A stretch of 15,032 nt of DNA from an uncultured Candidatus Nitrosopelagicus sp. (GTDB lineage: Archaea; Thermoproteota; Nitrososphaeria; Nitrososphaerales; Nitrosopumilaceae), in the NCBI GenBank assembly GCA_937896695.1, contig CALBOT010000043.1, positions 1 through 15,032 on the forward strand, read 5' to 3'. The position numbers and the translations under genes were made by a program. Positions 1 to 5,953 of this stretch are shown piece by piece (position 1 is the first letter of the stretch; each line of letters begins with the position of its first letter). The notes beneath the pieces were generated by a model, which saw nothing but the letters and a program-made list of their open reading frames with translations, ran no database searches and had not been told where the DNA came from.

Positions 1-250
1 GAATGGATTCTTGTTGTAAGACAATCAATCTTGAGCGTAGGAAGGAGGGAGAGAGCAACGGCGAATTTTGGAGATCCAAAAAAGCATTGTAGTATTGCTC
101 TTCACCATTGAAATAGCGTTCCCGAGCAGCTATAGTTGCACGCTCGGCAGATATATCTCCTTCCAATTGCGGAATCGTTTTCTGTATTAATTCTGCACCA
201 GTGAGTGGCTCTGCCAACACGATGGAAAGAAGAAAAAAGAGTAGAATCAT
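1..250 (-). CDS. Partial secreted protein of bacterial type (C-terminus off window)
   Basis: An open frame begins with ATG at 250-248 on the minus strand and runs without a stop for 83 codons to the window edge, so the C-terminus is missing. The first 13 or so residues (MILLFFLLSIVLA) form a short hydrophobic signal peptide, probably cleaved at LA/EP. The rest is hydrophilic and helical, rich in Glu, Ala, Arg and Gln, with one YFNGEEQYYNAFLDL segment; it resembles the start of a helical or TPR-like exported protein but I do not recognise the family. It lies 96 bases downstream of the GGDEF frame on the same strand and shares its higher GC and codon choice (CGG, CGC, CCG, GTG), unlike the archaeal genes after about 1006. 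I infer that it belongs to the bacterial piece joined to this contig. Confidence is good that it is a gene, low on function. Confidence 0.6.
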   Translation of the reverse strand, partial: MILLFFLLSIVLAEPLTGAELIQKTIPQLEGDISAERATIAARERYFNGEEQYYNAFLDLQNSPLLSPSFLRSRLIVLQQESI

Positions 251-1006
251 AGTTCAATACTACTAGAGTTCTGCGACTTTTTCAGATTAAAGATTCTGTA
301 TAAGGCCAGCCTTTCTTTCGATAATAAGAATGAACCGCGTACAGCTTTAGCCGAGTTTCTTACTTCTATTGTTGAGAGTCCAGGCAGAGACAACACGATT
401 TCTTCCCATCTCTTTGGCCACATACAGGGCCTTGTCGGCACGCTGCAACGCCTCTTGGATATCTCCATCGTTTTTATCCCATCGAACGGCTAAACCTATA
501 CTACAAGACACAGGAATTAGCTGATCTTCTGTTTGAACTGGTCGGTTGACTGAAGAGCGAATTCTCTCCGCAATGCGAAGTAGCTCCTCTCCAGCACAAT
601 TTGGGATCACCGCCAAGAACTCTTCACCACCGAACCGACCGATGGTATCTGTTGTTCGGATTCCTGCTTTCATTCTCTCTGCCACTTCACGAAGAACAGC
701 ATCACCACCATCATGTCCAAAGGTATCATTGATCTGTTTGAAATAATCTAGATCGATCATCAACACCCCAAGAGGCTGCTCTCGTTGTGCACAGGTTGCT
801 CCATTACGCTCTAAACTCCGTAGAATCGCTCGACGATTGGGAATATTGGTCAGCGCATCCTGATTTGCTTGATTCCATAAATTTTCCTGCAACACCCGCT
901 GACGCATTTGATGTTCCATAATGCGCCGAGCTACTTGAAGCTGAATTCTGAATTGCACCATCGATACAGGTTTTTGTAGAATTACATCGGCACCAGCATC
1001 AAGCCC
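1..1006. other. Bacterial-like sequence block, probable assembly chimera
   Basis: This block differs from the rest of the window. Hand counts give 32 G+C of 60 in 421-480 but 16 of 60 in 1021-1080, just across the boundary. The encoded proteins (a REC-GGDEF diguanylate cyclase remnant and a secreted protein) are bacterial in type, while everything after about 1007 is thaumarchaeal. The change falls inside one continuous reading frame, between codons for Ile87 and Gly88 of the frame starting at 1267. The simplest explanation is misjoining of reads from two organisms in a metagenome assembly; a real lateral transfer is less likely because both flanking genes would be cut mid-domain. Confidence 0.65.
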
Positions 1007-1267
1007 AATCAATTGATTTGGAAAGCTAATTTCTAATGAATTATTTTCCAAAGAACTCAGTATGAACAATGTGATTGATTTTTTATCTTTATCAAAATCA
1101 AGATTAGTTACGTCTAGATTTCCAGTAGCTTCAACTGTGAATGTATAGCCATCAGTTTTTACAGGAAATGTAAACTTGAGGCCGGTTTTGTCAGAAAGTG
1201 GTACAGCATCAGCATAAGGGATGGTTATCGACAAAATTACTAGAAAAATTAATAATTTTTTTATCAT
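347..1267 (-). CDS. Chimeric ORF: archaeal secreted N-terminus joined to bacterial REC-GGDEF diguanylate cyclase
   Basis: Residues 1-87 have a signal peptide (about 1-21, ending YADA) and a beta-rich segment ending SLEISFPNQLI, the style of thaumarchaeal secreted proteins. From residue 88 the protein becomes the end of a response-regulator receiver domain (GLDAGAD, then the Lys-Pro pair of beta-5 at 99-100), a linker helix, and a complete GGDEF domain at about 130-295. The cyclase has the metal/substrate motif DLDYFKQIND at 172-181, GGEEF at 213-217 and an RxxD inhibitory site at 204-207 five residues before it, so that domain would be expected to make cyclic di-GMP. The receiver phospho-acceptor half is absent. 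The ATG overlaps the eL15 stop by four bases (ATGA), so the archaeal half is co-transcribed with eL15. Archaea of this lineage are not known to use cyclic di-GMP. I read this as two truncated genes fused by a false join, not a functional fusion. Confidence 0.6.
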   Translation of the reverse strand: MIKKLLIFLVILSITIPYADAVPLSDKTGLKFTFPVKTDGYTFTVEATGNLDVTNLDFDKDKKSITLFILSSLENNSLEISFPNQLIGLDAGADVILQKPVSMVQFRIQLQVARRIMEHQMRQRVLQENLWNQANQDALTNIPNRRAILRSLERNGATCAQREQPLGVLMIDLDYFKQINDTFGHDGGDAVLREVAERMKAGIRTTDTIGRFGGEEFLAVIPNCAGEELLRIAERIRSSVNRPVQTEDQLIPVSCSIGLAVRWDKNDGDIQEALQRADKALYVAKEMGRNRVVSAWTLNNRSKKLG

Positions 1268-1731
1268 GCAGCAGTTTTGATTACTCTTTTTCTTAATTCT
1301 TTATCGTTTGCAATACTTGGATGAGATGGATCTGCCAAGATTACTTCATACCAGTAATGTTTACCGTCTTTGTATAGAAAATAAGAACCTAAAAGTTTCA
1401 TATTTGGATATTTCTCAAGTACACGTCTATTTGCTACAGTTTTCATGCTATCATCTTGTTTGATTCTAGTGACACCCAGATGTTTTGGACGTCTTCCTCC
1501 TCTTGGTCTCTGACGTCTCATTCCTCCAGTACCAACTCTCATTCGAATTACAACAATTCCTTGTTTTGCTTTGTAGCCAAGTCGTCTTGCACGTAAAAGT
1601 CTACTAGGTCTTTCAATACGTGTAGCTGCATTTTCTTTTCTCCATACAATTGCACGTTCTCGTAAAACGATAGAATTTTCCTTCCACATTTTGTACCATA
1701 CGCTATCTTGGCTAATTGTCATTAGATTCAT
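1264..1731 (-). CDS. rpl15e: Large-subunit ribosomal protein eL15 (L15e), short form
   Basis: This is the archaeal/eukaryal ribosomal protein eL15, which binds 23S rRNA in the large subunit. The family core is clear: WRKENAATRIERPSRLLRAR at about 31-50, then LGYKAKQGIVV, a Gly/Arg-rich loop (GGMRRQRPRGGRRPKHLGV) and the WYEVILADPSHPSI segment near 127-140. Euryarchaeal and eukaryotic relatives are about 190-204 residues and end in a long basic tail with SAGRKSRGLGKGH; this protein stops at 155, just after the HPSI motif, so that tail is absent. Two possible starts exist, 1731 and 1722; AGGGGAT lies upstream of 1731 at a ribosome-binding distance, which favours 1731. The next gene starts within its stop codon (ATGA overlap), suggesting translational coupling. 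Basic composition is as expected. Confidence 0.93.
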   Translation of the reverse strand: MNLMTISQDSVWYKMWKENSIVLRERAIVWRKENAATRIERPSRLLRARRLGYKAKQGIVVIRMRVGTGGMRRQRPRGGRRPKHLGVTRIKQDDSMKTVANRRVLEKYPNMKLLGSYFLYKDGKHYWYEVILADPSHPSIANDKELRKRVIKTAA

Positions 1732-1808
1732 AGAAAAAAATCCCCTTAATAATCCTATGATGTGATTTTTGTGAAATTCATTATATTATGTAAAAATTAG
1801 GTAAAGGT
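1732..1808. promoter_or_regulatory. Divergent promoter region with one near-palindromic TATA element
   Basis: The 77-base gap between divergent genes holds CATTATATTATG at 1779-1790, which reads almost the same on both strands. For the plus-strand gene it is centred about 25 bases before the ATG at 1809, the spacing of a leaderless archaeal transcript. For eL15 on the minus strand the same element would start transcription near 1757, leaving a leader of about 25 bases that contains AGGGGAT as a ribosome-binding site. Shared use of one TATA element is inferred, not shown. Confidence 0.4.
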
Positions 1809-2474
1809 ATGAAACAGTATTTACTATTAATCATAGGTGCAAGCATCATTTTCTCAACTAGTGTATACGCTCAAGAAATACAAAATATTGAGATATTGAT
1901 TTCATCTCCTAACTATAATTATGGAGACAAATTAGATTATACGATAGTTATCTCAGAGGTCACAGGAGAAGACGCAGTTATTTTTATTACAAATACTGTT
2001 GGAAATAAGAGTCAATTATTGTCAATTCCAATAGCACATGAAGAGTCTAGAATAATTGCACCATTTGCATTTGACAGCATAATATGGAACGAAGGCACGT
2101 ATGAACTAGAATTACAATATTCAGGTGCCACAGCTACAACATCTTTTACAATTGTAAATGATGGAACAATAGGAATACCATATTGGATTAAAGACGTATC
2201 AAAAATCTGGGTTAGTGGGCAAACAGACGACGATGAATTTGCAAAATCCATTAAGTTTTTGATTGATGAAAATATTATTTTCAATCCAAATCCAGGAAAA
2301 GAATTACAAATACCTGAGTGGTTTAAGATGACAACTGGATGGTGGGTAAATAATCAGATTCCAGATACAGTGTATGGAGAAGCATTACAATTTTTAATTA
2401 ATGACAGGGTTATTCAGATACCAATTAATCAAAAATCATTTGATCAAGAATCATCTTCTGATAAAACTTTGTGA
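1809..2474 (+). CDS. Secreted protein with Ig-like domain and two WxxGQ/WWxxNQ repeats
   Basis: A 221-residue exported protein. A signal peptide spans about 1-21 (ending SVYA, cleavage before QE). Residues 24-115 form a beta-rich, Ig-like region (YNYGDKLDYTIVIS through ATTSFTIV). Two related repeats follow: 123-160, beginning IPYWIKDVSKIWVSGQ, and 168-205, beginning IPEWFKMTTGWWVNNQ, each continuing into a helix with F/Y-x-x-x-(I/L)-x-F-L-I and ending in an IxxP. Such tandem modules are common in thaumarchaeal cell-surface and secreted proteins; their ligand is unknown to me. The first copy has lost the second Trp of the WW pair (KIW), so it has diverged. No transmembrane helix follows, so it is likely released or bound to the S-layer. 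Its last 31 bases overlap the 3' end of the convergent gene at 2444. Function cannot be named. Confidence 0.82.
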   Translation: MKQYLLLIIGASIIFSTSVYAQEIQNIEILISSPNYNYGDKLDYTIVISEVTGEDAVIFITNTVGNKSQLLSIPIAHEESRIIAPFAFDSIIWNEGTYELELQYSGATATTSFTIVNDGTIGIPYWIKDVSKIWVSGQTDDDEFAKSIKFLIDENIIFNPNPGKELQIPEWFKMTTGWWVNNQIPDTVYGEALQFLINDRVIQIPINQKSFDQESSSDKTL

Positions 2475-3178
2475 CTTTTCTTTCCAATTCCCCATAAAAT
2501 CATCATAATCACAAGTCCAAGTGACATTGCAATTACTATTGAATAGATTAAAGGGCCGGTTCTAAAATCAGATGCATTTCTTTCCATAGGAGACAAAACA
2601 CATTCACCGTTTTCATAAACAGTTCCATCACCACAAGTATTCATCAGTTTCTCAAGTTTTTCTTCTTCAGCTTTTTGGGCATCTGCTTCGGCTTGTGCTT
2701 TTGCATCTGCTTCGGCTTGTGCTTTTGCATCTGCTTCGGCTTGTGCATCGGCTTTCGCATCTTGTTCTATCAAAAAGGATTTGTTTGCAAGAATTGTTCC
2801 AATTATTTCTATTTCTTCAGTTCCTGCAGAAATAGAAAAAGATAAAGTTCTAGATTCATCAGTTTTTATTTCTTCAAATTCAATTTCATCACCATCAGAT
2901 AGAATGAAGAAATCATCGTCGGAATATCCAATCTTAGCATCAAAAAAATCTCTTTGGAAAGTAATAGATACATCACCCTCAGATCCAGATACCTCGGTTT
3001 CAAAGATTAGAGATATGAAATCAAGGTCAGCAGTAACAGATTTCAAAACTACATTGTTTGCATTGTAATCAATATCATAACTAGTACTATCAATTTCAGT
3101 TGAAACCGTATCTGCAAATGCTGATGGGATAACTAATAAGAAAAATAGTACAGATATGTATGCAATCTTTGTTTTCAA
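2444..3178 (-). CDS. Secreted, C-terminally membrane-anchored protein with Ala-rich coiled-coil linker
   Basis: A 244-residue exported protein. It starts with TTG at 3178, two bases after the stop of the dehydrogenase gene upstream, and no in-frame ATG lies near the signal peptide (about 1-22, ending AFA). Residues 24-135 are an acidic beta-rich domain. Residues 140-176 are an Ala/Glu/Asp/Lys/Gln tract built on the eight-residue unit DAKAQAEA, predicted helical or coiled coil. Then comes CGDGTVYENGEC (Cys182 and Cys193, likely disulphide) and one membrane helix at about 210-230, followed by a Lys-rich cytoplasmic tail (KKSHK). The topology is an outside domain on a stalk anchored by its C-terminus. 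The tail end is encoded antisense to the convergent gene. It is likely co-transcribed with the SerA-like gene. I do not recognise a named family; a surface-layer or substrate-binding role is a guess. Confidence 0.8.
   Translation of the reverse strand: MKTKIAYISVLFFLLVIPSAFADTVSTEIDSTSYDIDYNANNVVLKSVTADLDFISLIFETEVSGSEGDVSITFQRDFFDAKIGYSDDDFFILSDGDEIEFEEIKTDESRTLSFSISAGTEEIEIIGTILANKSFLIEQDAKADAQAEADAKAQAEADAKAQAEADAQKAEEEKLEKLMNTCGDGTVYENGECVLSPMERNASDFRTGPLIYSIVIAMSLGLVIMMILWGIGKKSHKVLSEDDS
2679..2750 (-). repeat. Three tandem 24-bp repeats inside a coding region
   Basis: Units at 2679-2702, 2703-2726 and 2727-2750 share GCATCTGCTTCGGCTTGTGC. The first two units are identical and the third differs only in its last few bases. 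They encode the DAKAQAEA unit of the linker in the surrounding gene and stay in frame, so copy number could vary without breaking the protein. Confidence 0.9.
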
Positions 3179-3180
3179 CC

Positions 3181-4113
3181 CTAAGTAACGCCTCTAAGGA
3201 TTTGTATTATCTTTTCTGCTATAACATTTGCAGCTAAAGACTGAGCTTCTTTTGTCTGAGCGCCCATATGAGGCGTAGAAATGAAGTTTGGTAGGCTTGC
3301 TAGCTTGTTAGAAGTAGCAGGTTCAACTTCAAATACATCCAATGCGGCCCCTCCTAGTTTACCATCCTTTAGAAATTCGTATAAAGCCTCCTCATCAATA
3401 ACACCTCCACGAGACGTGTTGATAATTCGAGAAGTATTTTTCATTGTACTCATTTTTTCAGCATTAATCAAGTGTTTAGTACTGTCCAATAACGGAACGT
3501 GTAGTGATACGTAATCAGAACTTGAAAGTAAAGTTCCAAGATCTGCCTTCATCAATCCCACTTCACTTGAAAATTCTTCATCGATTGGAACAACATCATA
3601 GCCAATGATATTCATATTTAATGCTCTAGCAAGACGTCCAAGTCTTTTTCCAATATTTCCTAATCCAACAATTCCTAGATATTTTCCACGTAATTCCGTA
3701 CCCATCAATTCTTTTTTAATCCAGTTTCCGTTTCTTACTTCTCTATCAGCTCGTGGAATTTCTCTTGCTAATGATAACATTAATCCAATAACCAGTTCTG
3801 CAACAGCATTCATTGCACCTTCAACAGCATTGATTACACGAATGTTTTTTTCTTTAGCGGCTACTTGATCAATATTATCTAGACCGACACCTACTCTTGC
3901 AATAATTTGACATTTGTTTGCTTTTTCAATCATATCTTTGGTTATTTTTGTTCGACTTCGAACTATGATAATTTCAAAATTTTCGATTTTTTCTAGAATT
4001 TGCTCAGCAGTAATTTCTGGTTCGTATGTAATTTGCAATCCATTTTTTTCTAAAATTTCATTTAAGACAGGATTGACTTGGTCGCATATTAGAACAGATT
4101 GATTCATACTCAT
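3181..4113 (-). CDS. serA: D-3-phosphoglycerate dehydrogenase-like 2-hydroxyacid dehydrogenase
   Basis: This NAD-dependent D-isomer-specific 2-hydroxyacid dehydrogenase most likely oxidises 3-phosphoglycerate in the first step of serine synthesis in the cytoplasm. The catalytic Arg (NTSRGG, R235), Glu (FEVEP, E264) and His (STPHMG, H282) are all present. The nucleotide-binding loop is GLGNIG at about 150-155, with the acidic residue D173 after the second strand indicating NAD rather than NADP. The N-terminal RSRTKI and GVGLDNID motifs fit the phosphoglycerate dehydrogenase branch. At 310 residues it is the short type with no ACT or ASB regulatory domain, so serine feedback through such a domain is not expected. 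The start at 4113 is supported by a TATA box about 24 bases upstream; the second Met at 4107 is an alternative. Other hydroxyacid substrates (glyoxylate, hydroxypyruvate) cannot be excluded. Confidence 0.88.
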   Translation of the reverse strand: MSMNQSVLICDQVNPVLNEILEKNGLQITYEPEITAEQILEKIENFEIIIVRSRTKITKDMIEKANKCQIIARVGVGLDNIDQVAAKEKNIRVINAVEGAMNAVAELVIGLMLSLAREIPRADREVRNGNWIKKELMGTELRGKYLGIVGLGNIGKRLGRLARALNMNIIGYDVVPIDEEFSSEVGLMKADLGTLLSSSDYVSLHVPLLDSTKHLINAEKMSTMKNTSRIINTSRGGVIDEEALYEFLKDGKLGGAALDVFEVEPATSNKLASLPNFISTPHMGAQTKEAQSLAANVIAEKIIQILRGVT

Positions 4114-4130
4114 GCAACAAGCCTAAATTC

Positions 4131-4144
4131 ATTTAATATAATGA
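4131..4144 (-). promoter_or_regulatory. TATA box of the SerA-like gene
   Basis: On the minus strand this reads TCATTATATTAAAT, centred about 24 bases before the ATG at 4113. That spacing predicts a leaderless transcript, which also supports the chosen start. Confidence 0.5.
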
Positions 4145-4192
4145 TTTTGAAAGTCGAGAATTACTAAAATTATCTAATAATCATAGAGAAAT

Positions 4193-4288
4193 ATGGAATT
4201 TGACATTGTTCAGATAATTCCAATTGTGTGTATTATAGCAGCAGTGGGGATTTTTGTGGGTACAAGAATCTGGATAATGTTCAGATAA
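4193..4288 (+). CDS. Possible 31-residue single-span membrane peptide
   Basis: A short open frame from ATG at 4193 to TAA at 4286-4288 encodes 31 residues: a short acidic head (MEFDIVQ), a hydrophobic stretch of roughly 18 residues with small residues (IIPIVCIIAAVGIFVG) and a basic end (TRIWIMFR). The charge pattern predicts one membrane helix with the C-terminus inside the cell. An AT-rich element, AAAATTATC at 4166-4174, lies about 24 bases before the ATG and could be a TATA box for a leaderless transcript, and a run of seven T follows the stop at 4294-4300. The gap between the two flanking minus-strand genes is otherwise non-coding. It could be a chance frame; conservation in related genomes would decide. 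No function can be given. Confidence 0.45.
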   Translation: MEFDIVQIIPIVCIIAAVGIFVGTRIWIMFR

Positions 4289-4334
4289 TACAGAATTTTT
4301 TTATAAAAAATGAAGAAACATAGTTTCCACTAAG

Positions 4335-4362
4335 TTCAGAAAATAAAAGGAAAAAGGGGTAT
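4335..4362 (-). terminator. T-rich termination region after NirK
   Basis: Downstream of the NirK stop (minus strand) the sequence reads ACCCCTTTTTCCTTTTATTTTC, two or three closely spaced T runs without a stem. This matches the oligo-T style of archaeal termination. It is inferred from composition only. Confidence 0.35.
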
Positions 4363-4369
4363 GGTTAGT

Positions 4370-5791
4370 TTATCCTTGTGCTGCAGCAATTACTGCAGGG
4401 ATTACTTCCCATAGAGGTAAAGCGCCGTTTTCAATAGCTGCGTTTGCAACATCATCTGTACATAAACAGTGTACGTTCAATGCTGGGTGTGCAATTGTAT
4501 TCATTCCTGCTGGAGGAACTGCATCGTGTGGGTTACCTAAGACACCTGCATATGAACCTGCATCTACTGCACCTTGGACTACGCCAAGTTGGGTTGCGGA
4601 TTCATTAACTGGGTCTAATGGAAGACCTGCAACGAAGATAGTTGCTGCACCACTATAGATAGCTGCATAATCATGGTTTACTGCTGCATAAATGCCTGGT
4701 TCATCAAATACGACATCAACAATCATATTTTGTGAGCCACCGAGTAGCCATGTTTCAGTACCTTGTGCTTGAACTCTGTTTGCTTGTACAACTCTGTCGA
4801 GAATTTCACCGACGATGTGCCAATAGACTGGTTCGTTACCTTGATTCTCAATGAAGAATCTAACGTGTTGGTCAGTTGGTACGAAGAGTAGTTGTGATTG
4901 ATATTGTTTTAAGTCCATAGAATTCCATGGTTGTGCTAAGAAGATGTTCTTGTTTGCATCGCCGAACATGAGTAAGTTATGGATTCCGTTTGGAACATAA
5001 CCAAATGCTTGTCCGTTAACAACAGTTTGAGATGTTGAGTGACTCATCATCTTTCCCATGTCGTATGTACCGTTGTCAGTTAAGTACAACTGGTTGTATT
5101 GCAATTGGAACTCTAGTGCATCAGCATCATAGAATTTTTTGTCCTTTACAACTTCACCGCCTTTTAGTGCTGTTTTTTCCACCATTAGTCTTTTGTAACC
5201 ATCGAGTGGGTCAACAATGGTGATACCATACATACCAGATAGTACGTGTTGGTCCATTGCTGCAATGTTAACACCAGAGCAGTGATATTTGAAAACACCT
5301 GGAACTTCAGCGATAAAGCAGTATTCACCAGTTTCACCGATGTTTACTGCACCCATGTAAGGTTTTGATGACATTTGTGATGCATGCATGTCATTTCCGT
5401 GTTGAGTTACCTCATCACCTGGAATTGTCAATGTCATGTGAACAACGTCACCTTGTGTAACTCTTAGTGTTGGTCCTGGGACTTGTTCACTAAAAGTCAT
5501 TGCACTGTAGGTACTTCCGGTCATTGTTGGAAGATCAACACTTACACCAGTAAGGTCAAAGTTTACTACAGGACGACCTGAGTTTAATAGGTCTGAACAT
5601 GGGCCTGCTGCATATGCTTCAGGCATTACAAGTTCTAATCCGCCCATGGCTGCAACTTTTGCAAGTGGGTCTGCCTCATTGCTGAGTGCAGTGCCGCCAA
5701 TTTGTGGAGCAGTAAAAGAACTTCCGAATAGTGCGCCTGCCATAACTGCTACTGCAGCTACGGTCATGATAGTACTATAACGTCTATTCAT
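4370..5791 (-). CDS. nirK: Copper nitrite reductase-type multicopper oxidase (NirK)
   Basis: A two-cupredoxin copper enzyme that reduces nitrite to nitric oxide, or a close relative, acting outside the membrane in ammonia-oxidising archaea. I start it at 5791 (MNRRYST), not at the longer frame starting 5860, because a TATA box at 5811-5822 lies about 26 bases upstream and the hydrophobic signal region begins here (473 residues). Type 1 copper ligands are His131, Cys171, His182 and Met187; type 2 ligands are His136, His170 and His373. The catalytic Asp134 (NDMH) and His325 (YWHIVGE) are also present, so the full active site is there. A signal or anchor helix spans about 8-24, with a possible cleavage further on at AYAAG. 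Beyond the second cupredoxin domain is a C-terminal extension of about 60 residues holding HCLC (441-444), outside the usual NirK fold. It is transcribed alone. Confidence 0.92.
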   Translation of the reverse strand: MNRRYSTIMTVAAVAVMAGALFGSSFTAPQIGGTALSNEADPLAKVAAMGGLELVMPEAYAAGPCSDLLNSGRPVVNFDLTGVSVDLPTMTGSTYSAMTFSEQVPGPTLRVTQGDVVHMTLTIPGDEVTQHGNDMHASQMSSKPYMGAVNIGETGEYCFIAEVPGVFKYHCSGVNIAAMDQHVLSGMYGITIVDPLDGYKRLMVEKTALKGGEVVKDKKFYDADALEFQLQYNQLYLTDNGTYDMGKMMSHSTSQTVVNGQAFGYVPNGIHNLLMFGDANKNIFLAQPWNSMDLKQYQSQLLFVPTDQHVRFFIENQGNEPVYWHIVGEILDRVVQANRVQAQGTETWLLGGSQNMIVDVVFDEPGIYAAVNHDYAAIYSGAATIFVAGLPLDPVNESATQLGVVQGAVDAGSYAGVLGNPHDAVPPAGMNTIAHPALNVHCLCTDDVANAAIENGALPLWEVIPAVIAAAQG

Positions 5792-5810
5792 GACATTCGA
5801 TGCTTGAACT

Positions 5811-5822
5811 AGATTATATAAA
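5811..5822 (-). promoter_or_regulatory. TATA box of NirK
   Basis: Minus-strand TTTATATAATCT is a near-consensus archaeal TATA box whose centre lies about 26 bases before the ATG at 5791. It predicts a leaderless, probably strong, transcript. It lies inside the longer alternative frame and so argues against a start at 5860. Confidence 0.65.
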
Positions 5823-5924
5823 ACATGCAGTTTTTTGACGTATCTACTATTTGTTTTCAAATCTTAGAATGTAGAAAATCATTCAAAATTTGTAAATCAT
5901 ATTAAAATTTATTAAAAAATTCAA

Positions 5925-5934
5925 TTTTTATTTA
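5925..5934 (+). promoter_or_regulatory. Likely TATA box of the fumarase-family gene
   Basis: TTTTTATTTA is centred about 25 bases before the GTG at 5954, again fitting a leaderless transcript. The whole NirK-lyase gap is AT-rich, so the exact element is uncertain. Confidence 0.4.
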
Positions 5935-5953
5935 TGAAGATTTTACAATATTT

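Noticed and set aside
247..468. 73-residue minus-strand frame overlapping the GGDEF C-terminus
   Set aside because: It is out of frame with both the GGDEF gene and the secreted gene after it, and reads as a shadow.
2679..2763. Tandem repeats resembling a CRISPR or satellite array
   Set aside because: Units are contiguous without spacers, in frame and coding for an Ala-rich linker.
5032..5223. 63-residue plus-strand frame opposite NirK, Cys/His-rich
   Set aside because: It lies fully antisense to conserved NirK coding sequence; its Cys/His content is a by-product of the opposite strand.
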